DNA of 20,859 nt from DATARH01 sp035935235 (GTDB lineage Bacteria; Pseudomonadota; Alphaproteobacteria; ATCC43930; CGMCC-115725), in NCBI GenBank assembly GCA_035935235.1, contig DASYXG010000106.1:1-20859 (forward strand), read 5' to 3'. Of the stretch, positions 14,734 through 20,630 are shown one piece after another; the first letter of the stretch is position 1, and each line of letters starts with the position of its first letter. Under the pieces are notes generated by a model, which saw only the letters and a list, made by a program, of their open reading frames with translations, searched no databases and was not told the origin of the DNA. The translations under genes and the position numbers were made by a program.

Positions 14734-16560
14734 TCAGCGCCCGGCGGCGTAGCTCTGCATGCCGCGGGGGTTGGCGCCCGCCTTGAGGATGCGGCCTTCG
14801 GGCGTCTCCTCGCGGGTGCAGGCGGCGAGCCGGCCACCCGACCAGGTCTCGCCCATCTGTACGCGGTGACCGCGCTCAGCGAGCGCCTGCGCCGTCGTTT
14901 TCGGGAAACGGCCTTCGAGATTGAGACTGCCGGGATTGGCGCCGCGTGGATAAAACGAGCTCGGCGCGTGCTCGGTGTTGAATTCGGGACAATCGATCGC
15001 TTCCTGCAAATTCATCCCGTGATGGACGTGATGGAGGAAGAGCTGCAGCGACCACTGGTCCTGCCCGTCGCCGCCGGGCGTGCCGAAGGCCATATAGGGC
15101 GCGCCGTTCTTGAAAGCGAGTGTCGGCGACAGCGTGCTGCGCGGGCGCTTGTTGGGCTGCAAGCTCGACGGTGAGGATTCATCGAGCCAGGAGATTTGCA
15201 GCCGGGTGCCGAGGCAGAAGCCGAGTTCAGGGATCACCGGCGAGGATTGCAGCCAGCCGCCGCTCGGCGTCGCCGAGACCATGTTGCCCCAGCGGTCGAT
15301 GACATCGACATGGCAGGTGTCGCCGGCGGTGACGCCGACCGGGTTGGTCGTCGGCTCGCTGATGGTGCCGACGAAGGCGCCGACCGTCGGCTCGCCGAGA
15401 CCGGCGGCCATCGGCGCCAGCTCGGCGCCGCCGACCATGAAATGGGGCTCGCGGCCATCGGGCCGACCCGGGCGGAGCTCGATCGAAGCGCGATCGCCGA
15501 CCAGCTTGCGGCGGGCGTCGTTATAGGCCGGGCTCAGCAGCGTCTGCATCGGCACCTCGACGAAATCGGGGTCGCCGTACCAAGCCTCGCGGTCGAGATA
15601 GGCGAGCTTGGCGCATTCGGTGACAATGTGAACGAAATCGGCGCCAACCGGATCGGTGTCGTCGAGATCGAAGCCCGACAGCAGCGCCAATTGCTGCAGC
15701 AGCACCGGCCCCTGGCTCCACGGCCCGCCCTTGACCACCGTGTAGCCCTTGTAGTCGTAGGTCACCGGCGTCTCGACCGGCGCCTGCCAGCGCGCCATGT
15801 CGTCGGCGGTCAAGACGCCGTTATGCCTCCGGCCGGAGGAGTCGAGCACCTCTTCGGTGCGGCAGAAGCGATCGATCGTCTCGGCGACAAAGCCGCGATA
15901 CCAGACGTCGCGCGCGCGGTCGACGACGCGCTCGCGGTCGCCGCCGCCGGCTTCGGCCTCGGCGAGGACGCGCTTGTAGGTCGCGGCGAGCTTGGCATTA
16001 CGGAACAGCTGCCCGGCCTTTGGCGGTTGGCCATTCGGGAGATAAACCGCCGCCGAACTCGGCCAGGCGCGGCGGAACATCTCGGCGACCGTCGAAATCG
16101 TCACCGGGATACGCCAGGCGAGCGGATAGCCGTTCTCGGCATAGGAGATCGCCGGACCCAAAATATCGGAGAGCGGCAGCGTGCCGTAATCGCGCAGGAG
16201 GCGCATCCAACCGTCGAAAGCGCCGGGCACCGTCGCGGCCAGGAGGCCCGTGCCGGGAACGAGATTGAGCCCGAGCCCCTGGTAATGGGCGATCGTCGCG
16301 GCGCTGGGCGCGACCCCTTGGCCGCAGATCATGTCGCAGCGCTGGTTCTTCTCGCTCCACACCAGGATCGGCGCCTCGCCGAGCGGGCCGTTCAAATGCG
16401 GTTCGACCACCTGGAGCGTCAGCCCGGCCGCGGCGGCGGCATCGAATGCGTTGCCGCCCTTTTCCAGCACCCCCATCGCCACGGCGCTCGCCAGCCAATG
16501 GGTCGAGGCGACCACGCCGAACGTGCCCTGGATCTCGGGGCGGGTGGTAAAGACGGGCAT
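14734..16560 (-). CDS. Divergent gamma-glutamyltransferase-family Ntn hydrolase
   Basis: A 608-residue member of the GGT family, autoprocessed N-terminal-nucleophile hydrolases that cleave gamma-glutamyl bonds or related amides. Seen: VVASTHWLASAVAMGVLEKGGNAFDAAAA at the N-terminus (positions 17-45, the family entry motif); the processing/nucleophile segment GDTCHVDVIDRWGN with Thr415 as the likely nucleophile; RPRSTLSPT; and FGTPGGDGQDQW. There is no signal peptide, unlike many periplasmic GGTs. The canonical substrate-carboxylate Arg ('D-x-R-E-x-A-P') appears replaced: here the stretch reads CGQGVAP (79-85), so the substrate may not be a classic gamma-glutamyl amino acid. An AGAGG element 5 nt before the ATG is the ribosome site. 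It lies directly upstream of the binding-protein and permease genes and probably processes what they import. Confidence 0.88.
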   Translation of the reverse strand: MPVFTTRPEIQGTFGVVASTHWLASAVAMGVLEKGGNAFDAAAAAGLTLQVVEPHLNGPLGEAPILVWSEKNQRCDMICGQGVAPSAATIAHYQGLGLNLVPGTGLLAATVPGAFDGWMRLLRDYGTLPLSDILGPAISYAENGYPLAWRIPVTISTVAEMFRRAWPSSAAVYLPNGQPPKAGQLFRNAKLAATYKRVLAEAEAGGGDRERVVDRARDVWYRGFVAETIDRFCRTEEVLDSSGRRHNGVLTADDMARWQAPVETPVTYDYKGYTVVKGGPWSQGPVLLQQLALLSGFDLDDTDPVGADFVHIVTECAKLAYLDREAWYGDPDFVEVPMQTLLSPAYNDARRKLVGDRASIELRPGRPDGREPHFMVGGAELAPMAAGLGEPTVGAFVGTISEPTTNPVGVTAGDTCHVDVIDRWGNMVSATPSGGWLQSSPVIPELGFCLGTRLQISWLDESSPSSLQPNKRPRSTLSPTLAFKNGAPYMAFGTPGGDGQDQWSLQLFLHHVHHGMNLQEAIDCPEFNTEHAPSSFYPRGANPGSLNLEGRFPKTTAQALAERGHRVQMGETWSGGRLAACTREETPEGRILKAGANPRGMQSYAAGR

Positions 16561-16587
16561 CGGGACCTCTCCGAAAACGTGGTGCGG

Positions 16588-16603
16588 CGGCTAAGGTTAG
16601 CCG
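16588..16603 (-). promoter_or_regulatory. 16-bp palindrome (candidate operator) upstream of the GGT-family gene
   Basis: CGGCTAAGGTTAGCCG is an inverted repeat with perfect 7-bp arms around a GG centre. It lies in the 62-bp spacer between the DUF3830 gene and the GGT gene, 28-43 bp upstream of the GGT ATG. The two-base centre makes a stable RNA hairpin less likely than a DNA operator for a dimeric regulator. No clear -35/-10 pair can be placed around it. Confidence 0.4.
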
Positions 16604-16622
16604 AGGTGGTGGCGCGAGGCGA

Positions 16623-17036
16623 TCACATCGGCGCGAATTCGATGTCCTGCGCGCCGTGCCACAAGGTCAGCTCGCCGAGCGGGCGCAGGTTTTCCAACCC
16701 GTCGATGATCGTCAGGAAAGGGTTGCCGGCGAGTTGACCGGCCTTGCTGGCAAACCGGACCGCGCCATAGGCGACCAGGATTTCCGTCTCGCTGATCCCG
16801 GTCGGGTGAAGCAGAATCTGGCCCGGCGCCGGATAGCTCGTCGCGTTCTCATAGCCAAGGCCGGGATCGAGATCGCCAAGCGGTATCCAGCAGGCCTCGC
16901 CGCTCCAGCGCACATGGATGATCCGCTCGCGATAGGGCAACACGCTCGCGAACCAGGCGCAGGTCTTCGGCGCCGCCGCGCGCTCGAAGCGAGCGACGAA
17001 GACAAACGGGCCGGCGGTGATGCGGATATCGGTCAC
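16623..17036 (-). CDS. DUF3830 family protein (cyclophilin-like fold)
   Basis: A 137-residue cytoplasmic protein starting at GTG 17036 with a GCAGGG/GGGAG-type purine run upstream. It resembles the DUF3830 family throughout: ITAGPFVFVARFERAAAPKT at the start, VRWSGEACWIPLGD in the middle, YPAPGQILLHPTGISETEIL, then FASKAGQLAGNPFLTI and a closing LWHGAQDIEF. The family has a cyclophilin-like beta-barrel; no enzymatic activity is established to my knowledge. It is the first minus-strand gene of the GGT/transport group, 62 bp before the GGT gene, which hints at a role in the same catabolic or uptake process. Family call is confident; biochemical role unknown. Confidence 0.85.
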   Translation of the reverse strand: MTDIRITAGPFVFVARFERAAAPKTCAWFASVLPYRERIIHVRWSGEACWIPLGDLDPGLGYENATSYPAPGQILLHPTGISETEILVAYGAVRFASKAGQLAGNPFLTIIDGLENLRPLGELTLWHGAQDIEFAPM

Positions 17037-17125
17037 GCGCCCTGCTCTCCCTGCGGAAATCCCTTGGCGCTGCCACTCGAGGCAGGGACAATCGATGCGG
17101 CAACCAACACGGCGGGAGCGCTACG

Positions 17126-17467
17126 ATGCCGGTCACCATTTACCATAACCCGCGCTGCAACACCTCGCGCAAGACCCTGGCCCTGCTGCGGGACAAGGGC
17201 GTCGAGCCGACAATCGTCGAATATCTGAAGACGCCGTATACGGCGGCGCAGCTCAAGACGTTGTTGGGGCAGCTCAACCTGCCGGCCAAGGCGATCGTCC
17301 GGCGGAAAGAGGCGGCCGAGGCCGGGGTCGATCTGGCGAAACTGTCGGAGGATCAATTGATCGCAGCGATGGCGAAACACCCGATCATCGTCGAGCGGCC
17401 GATCGTCGTTTCCGGCGGCAAGGCCGCTTTGGGCCGGCCGCCGGAGAACGTGCTGAAGGTGATCTAG
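17126..17467 (+). CDS. arsC: Arsenate reductase family protein (ArsC, glutaredoxin-coupled type)
   Basis: A 113-residue ArsC/Spx-superfamily thioredoxin-fold protein. The N-terminal HNPRCNTSRK holds Cys11, and R59/R60, R91 (ERPIVV) and R104 (GRPPENVL) match the three arginines that hold arsenate in the E. coli enzyme (R60, R94, R107). It is shorter than plasmid ArsC (141 aa), as many chromosomal homologues are. GGGAG about 8 nt before the ATG is the ribosome site. No arsR, arsB or acr3 is adjacent, so this is a stand-alone gene; arsenate reduction is the family expectation, not proven. Its stop is 2 bp from that of the convergent gcrA. Confidence 0.9.
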   Translation: MPVTIYHNPRCNTSRKTLALLRDKGVEPTIVEYLKTPYTAAQLKTLLGQLNLPAKAIVRRKEAAEAGVDLAKLSEDQLIAAMAKHPIIVERPIVVSGGKAALGRPPENVLKVI

Positions 17468-17469
17468 CT

Positions 17470-17817
17470 CTAAGCGGCGTTCGACTTCGGTTCCTTCGGC
17501 TTCAAATACGCGATCGCCGAATGCTCCTCGCAATACGGTTTGCCCGCCACCGGCCGGCCGCCGCAGAAATGGAAATCGTCGTCGCCAGGATGGCCATGCG
17601 GCCACATGCAGACGGGACCGGTAAACTCGAACACGTTGCGGCGCGGCGCCGGCTTGACGGTGATGACCCGCGGCACCAACCCGAGGCGATGCACCTTGCC
17701 GATCACCGCATTCTTGGTGACCCCGATGCGGCGGCCGATCTCGGCGGTGGTGACCCCCTCGTCCCACAGGACGGTCAGTTGGTCGATGCGCTCGGGTGTC
17801 CAGGTGCCTATATCCAT
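17470..17817 (-). CDS. gcrA: GcrA-family cell cycle regulator, short form
   Basis: A 115-residue protein with the GcrA N-terminal DNA-binding domain: WTPERIDQLTVLWDEG, then helix-turn-helix AEIGRRIGVTKNAVIGKVHRLG (23-46). The conserved C-terminal module has C70-M-W-P, DFHFC85GG and PYC96EEH99, a Cys/His pattern that could bind metal. GcrA in Caulobacter recruits sigma70 at CcrM-methylated GANTC promoters. Caulobacter GcrA is ~170 residues; here the Ala/Pro-rich linker between the two modules is only ~20 residues. ATG 17817 is preferred over GTG 17826 because GGTGGGGG immediately precedes it. A strong inverted repeat lies against this ribosome site. One GANTC (GATTC, 17916-17920) lies ~100 bp upstream. 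Confidence 0.9.
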   Translation of the reverse strand: MDIGTWTPERIDQLTVLWDEGVTTAEIGRRIGVTKNAVIGKVHRLGLVPRVITVKPAPRRNVFEFTGPVCMWPHGHPGDDDFHFCGGRPVAGKPYCEEHSAIAYLKPKEPKSNAA

Positions 17818-17824
17818 GTCCCCC

Positions 17825-17867
17825 ACCGTATTCTGTAGGCCAGGCGATACGCCCTACCAAATACGGT
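17825..17867 (-). repeat. 15-nt inverted repeat abutting the gcrA ribosome-binding site
   Basis: ACCGTATTCTGTAGG (17825-17839) and CCTACCAAATACGGT (17853-17867) are inverted copies matching at 13 of 15 positions around a 13-nt spacer. As minus-strand RNA the stem has 13 Watson-Crick pairs, one G-U and one mismatch. It ends 8 nt before the gcrA ATG and includes the first bases of the GGTGGGGG ribosome site. The distal arm is itself part of a shorter perfect dyad, CTACCAAATACGGTAG (17854-17869). A small ACCC-ttgt-GGGT hairpin follows at 17871-17882. It may be a translational control hairpin, an operator pair, or an end structure for the upstream methyltransferase transcript (no T-tract). Confidence 0.6.
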
Positions 17868-17910
17868 AGCACCCTTGTGGGTCGTCGCCAATAGGGAACT
17901 AGATATAGTG

Positions 17911-18951
17911 CTATCGATTCGTCCGCCGGTAGCTGAGTACCTTGGAAACGTAGGCGGGAGCCTGGTGAACCGGCGAAAAACCGGGGCCGAACAGCCGGTC
18001 TAAATCCTCGCGCAGATAGCTCGCGTAATAGGGTTCGTGAAAGGCGACCGGAAACCACTCGAGCATCGCGTCGTAATCGGGTTCGTCGCCGGTTTGCAGC
18101 GAGTCGAGAAAGATCAGCCGGCCGCCCGGCTTGAGGACGCGGCGGATTTCGCGGGCCACCCCCTGCCGTGCGCGATGCGGCAATTCGTGGAAGAGGTAGA
18201 CGCAGGTGACGATGTCGAAGCTGGCATTTGCGAAGGGCAGCACCTCGGCATTGGCCTCGGCGAGCGTCACCCGCGACCAGGCGGAAAGACGCCGCCTCGC
18301 GACCGCCAGATATGGCGCCGACAGGTCGATGCCGGTCACCGCAAGCCGTGGGTAGTTGCGTTTGATCTCGGCGAGGAACCCACCGGTGCCGCAGGCGATG
18401 TCGAGCAGCCGTGCCGAGCGAACACCGCCCCGGTGCTCCAACAGCGCCTCGCGCAGCGGCACCAGCGCCTGGCGGCGCATCGCCGCGGCGCCGCCGCCAA
18501 ACAGCACCTCGACCTGATGATCGTAGCGCCTGGCCGAGGCGGCGCTCAGATAGCCATCGCTCTGAAAATGGAAGTGATGGCGATAATAGGCGGGCAAACG
18601 TTCCGCCTCGGGACTCTCCAAGACGCTCGGCGCGTCGCCGTGGCGGCGGGCATCGACGGCCCCGAGGTCGCGAAAGAAATCCGCCGCCCGGCTGAGTTCG
18701 GCGAGCGGGTTGCCGCGCCAGTCCTCGGGTGAGGCGTAAAGCCCGGCTTCGACGTTGCGCCAATCGCGATCCAGCAATTTGCGCAGATCGGCGAGGATGC
18801 GCCGGCGGTCGGGCATCGTCCTGCCCTTGAAGCGCTCGGGCAAAGGCATCGGCTTGGTGAGCCGCGCGGCGAGCAGCTTCTGGCCGAAATACCAGGAGAC
18901 CCGCGCCGCCTGCGCGGTGTCGTAGACGAGTTTGTCGAATGCAGTCGCCAT
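17911..18951 (-). CDS. Class I SAM-dependent methyltransferase, substrate unknown
   Basis: A 346-residue protein. Residues ~180-290 are a class I methyltransferase domain: motif I LLDIACGTGGF (182-192), GIDLS (207-211), FANASFDIVTCVYLFHELP, and LKPGGRLIFLDS. The first ~170 residues are not a known catalytic domain; they contain a conserved-looking block HFHFQSDGYLSAASARRYDH followed by QVEVLFGGGAAAMRR, which I associate with a family of uncharacterised bacterial and plastid methyltransferases. ATG 18951 is chosen over TTG 18963 because it starts the aligned N-terminus, yet it has no Shine-Dalgarno; CATAAT (18963-18968) only 11 nt upstream could be a -10, implying a nearly leaderless mRNA. It is divergent from pgk. 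Confidence 0.85.
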   Translation of the reverse strand: MATAFDKLVYDTAQAARVSWYFGQKLLAARLTKPMPLPERFKGRTMPDRRRILADLRKLLDRDWRNVEAGLYASPEDWRGNPLAELSRAADFFRDLGAVDARRHGDAPSVLESPEAERLPAYYRHHFHFQSDGYLSAASARRYDHQVEVLFGGGAAAMRRQALVPLREALLEHRGGVRSARLLDIACGTGGFLAEIKRNYPRLAVTGIDLSAPYLAVARRRLSAWSRVTLAEANAEVLPFANASFDIVTCVYLFHELPHRARQGVAREIRRVLKPGGRLIFLDSLQTGDEPDYDAMLEWFPVAFHEPYYASYLREDLDRLFGPGFSPVHQAPAYVSKVLSYRRTNR

Positions 18952-18980
18952 GCGCGACAGCAATTATGTCACGGTTGCGG

Positions 18981-19025
18981 GTTTGCAATGCCCTGGTTTG
19001 CGATGCCGCAGTTTGCAATAGGCTG
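18981..19025 (+). repeat. Three tandem 15-bp direct repeats in the methyltransferase/pgk divergent promoter
   Basis: Units GTTTGCAATGCCCTG (18981-18995), GTTTGCGATGCCGCA (18996-19010) and GTTTGCAATAGGCTG (19011-19025) are head-to-tail with exact 15-bp spacing; the first six bases are invariant and TTGCAA, itself palindromic, occurs in units 1 and 3. Unit 3 contains the candidate -35 of pgk. Exact spacing inside a 118-bp noncoding divergent region suggests a multi-site regulator-binding array. Confidence 0.6.
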
Positions 19026-19042
19026 GCCGGCTCCGCTTTAAT
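19013..19042 (+). promoter_or_regulatory. Candidate sigma70-type promoter of pgk
   Basis: TTGCAA (19013-19018) and TTTAAT (19037-19042) are separated by 18 bp; transcription would start near 19049, leaving a ~20-nt leader with the GGGAGG ribosome site at 19059-19064. The -35 is embedded in the third 15-bp repeat, so a protein bound to the repeats would affect polymerase access. Confidence 0.5.
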
Positions 19043-19069
19043 CGGCGACGCACTGTTCGGGAGGCGACG

Positions 19070-20266
19070 ATGCCGCGTTTCCACACGATCGACGAGCTCG
19101 ACGTCGCCGGTAAGCGCGTGCTGCTCCGCGCCGACCTCAACGTGCCGGTCAAGGACGGCAAGGTCACCGACGCGACCCGGATCGAGCGGCTGGCGCCGAC
19201 GATCGAGGCGCTGATCGCGCGCCAGGCGAAGGTCGTGGTGATGTCGCATTTCGGCCGCCCCAAGGGGCCGGACGCGGAGAATTCGCTGAGGCAGCTGGTC
19301 GCGCCGCTGAGCCGGGCGATCGGCGGCAGGCCGGTGCATTTCGCCACCGATTGCGTTGGCCCCGAGGCGGCGAAAATTGTAGCGGTGCTGAAGCCGGGCG
19401 AGGTCGCGCTGTTGGAGAACCTGCGCTTTCATCCCGAGGAGGAGAAGAACGACGCCGGTTTCGCCAAACAGCTCGCGGAACTGGGCGATGTCTATGTCGA
19501 CGACGCGTTCTCGGCGGCGCATCGTGCGCATGCCTCGATCGAAGCCCTCCCTCACCTGCTGCCCAACGCGGCCGGAAAGCTGATGCAGGCCGAGCTGGAG
19601 GCGCTGGGCGCCGCGCTCGAACACCCGCAAAAGCCGGTGATGGCACTGGTCGGCGGATCGAAGGTCTCGACCAAGCTCGACCTGTTGAAGTTCATCATTT
19701 CGAAGGTCGACAGGCTGGCGATTGGCGGGGCGATGGCCAACACGTTCCTGTTCGCGCAAGGCCGCGGCGTCGGCCGCTCGCTGTGCGAGAAGGAGATGGC
19801 CGGCACCGCGCGCGAAATCCTGGCCGCGGCCGAGAAGCAGGGCTGCGCGGTGATCCTGCCCGACGATGCGGTGACCGCCGAGGAGTTGAAACCCGGGGTC
19901 GTGACCCGCACAGTCGGGGTCAACGCGGTGCCACAGAACGCGATGATGCTCGATATCGGCCCCGACAGCGTCGCGCGCATTTCGGCGGCGTTGGGTGAGT
20001 GCAAGACCTTGGTGTGGAACGGCCCGGTCGGCGCGTTCGAGACGCCGCCTTTCGACCGCGCCACCGTTGCGCTGGCGAAGAAGATCGCAGAGCTGACCGA
20101 GGCGAAGCAGCTGCTCAGCGTCGCCGGCGGTGGCGACACGGTCGCGGCGCTTGCCGCGGCTGGGGTCGAGGACAAGCTCACCTATGTCTCGACCGCGGGC
20201 GGCGCCTTTCTCGAGTGGCTCGAAGGCAGGGAGCTGCCCGGGGTCGCGGCGCTCGCCGTTCCGTGA
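19070..20266 (+). CDS. pgk: Phosphoglycerate kinase
   Basis: A 398-residue monomeric kinase of normal length. It transfers phosphate between 1,3-bisphosphoglycerate and ADP in glycolysis, and runs in reverse in gluconeogenesis or the Calvin cycle. Motifs: LLRADLNVPV (18-27), MSHFGRPKG (58-66), LENLRFHPEEEKND (115-128), VYVDDAFSAAHRAHAS (141-156), GGSKVSTK (195-202, Ser replacing the common Ala), WNGPVGAFE (316-324) and GGGDTVA (353-359). GGGAGG lies 5 nt before the ATG. The usual partners gap and fba are not adjacent here; it stands alone between a divergent methyltransferase and a long noncoding spacer. No intrinsic terminator is evident after it. Confidence 0.98.
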   Translation: MPRFHTIDELDVAGKRVLLRADLNVPVKDGKVTDATRIERLAPTIEALIARQAKVVVMSHFGRPKGPDAENSLRQLVAPLSRAIGGRPVHFATDCVGPEAAKIVAVLKPGEVALLENLRFHPEEEKNDAGFAKQLAELGDVYVDDAFSAAHRAHASIEALPHLLPNAAGKLMQAELEALGAALEHPQKPVMALVGGSKVSTKLDLLKFIISKVDRLAIGGAMANTFLFAQGRGVGRSLCEKEMAGTAREILAAAEKQGCAVILPDDAVTAEELKPGVVTRTVGVNAVPQNAMMLDIGPDSVARISAALGECKTLVWNGPVGAFETPPFDRATVALAKKIAELTEAKQLLSVAGGGDTVAALAAAGVEDKLTYVSTAGGAFLEWLEGRELPGVAALAVP

Positions 20267-20630
20267 GATTTTCGGGTTTGTTCTAACCCCTTGATTACAA
20301 GCGCGTTTCTGTTTTGAGAGCGGCAAATCAACAGCGCGGAAACAGCAAGAAAACAGCGGCCGTAACAGCGAGATAACAACAGCCGAACAGCGACGTATCA
20401 GCGGGGCGATCAGCGACATCTGTGCAACAGTTCGGCGATCCTCAGTCTCGCGTCGAGAACATATAGAGAACATAACCCACGCAACAAGAGCTGGGGGAAG
20501 ATTTTTCGACATATCTATCCGAGGCGATCTATCCGGCTCGCCGCGTGAGGTCACCCCTCAACGACCGCCGAGGCGATCCGTGATCCGGGATTGCGCCGTC
20601 ACATCGGCGGCGGCACGCCGCTGGAGCTCG
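20267..20630. other. 364-bp noncoding spacer after pgk
   Basis: No credible gene is seen on either strand. It holds the phased AACAGC repeats (20330-20415, looser to 20486), a GAGAACATA direct repeat (20455-20463 and 20466-20474), and an 11-bp direct repeat CCGAGGCGATC (20519-20529 and 20568-20578). It is locally more A-rich than the flanking genes. No terminator hairpin with a T-tract and no convincing promoter were found. Confidence 0.6.
20330..20486 (+). repeat. Degenerate AACAGC repeats phased at about 11 bp
   Basis: AACAGC begins at 20330, 20341, 20352, 20364, 20378 and 20386, followed by ATCAGC at 20397 and 20409: steps of 11, 11, 12, 14, 8, 11 and 12 bp. Looser AACA copies continue at 20426, 20458, 20469 and 20483. 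The steps are not multiples of three, so this is not a coding repeat; the mean is close to one DNA helical turn. Origin and role are unknown. Confidence 0.6.

Noticed and set aside
15196..16737. A 513-codon plus-strand frame opposite the GGT-family gene
   Set aside because: No recognisable domain, Arg/Ala/Asp/His-rich composition typical of antisense shadow in GC-rich genes; the minus-strand gene has clear motifs over the same bases.
17070..17085. Inverted repeat CTGCC-N6-GGCAG between the DUF3830 gene and arsC
   Set aside because: Only 5-bp arms in GC-rich DNA; expected by chance at this frequency and not placed against a promoter I can define.
18981..19025. The three 15-bp repeats as a CRISPR remnant
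   Set aside because: Units are contiguous with no spacers, far shorter than CRISPR repeats, and no cas genes are present.
17033..20554. A 1173-codon open frame on the minus strand crossing pgk, the methyltransferase, gcrA and arsC
   Set aside because: It is antisense to pgk and arsC and out of phase with gcrA and the methyltransferase, is Arg/Gly/Ala-rich without domains, and the real genes have full motifs. It is a high-GC artefact.
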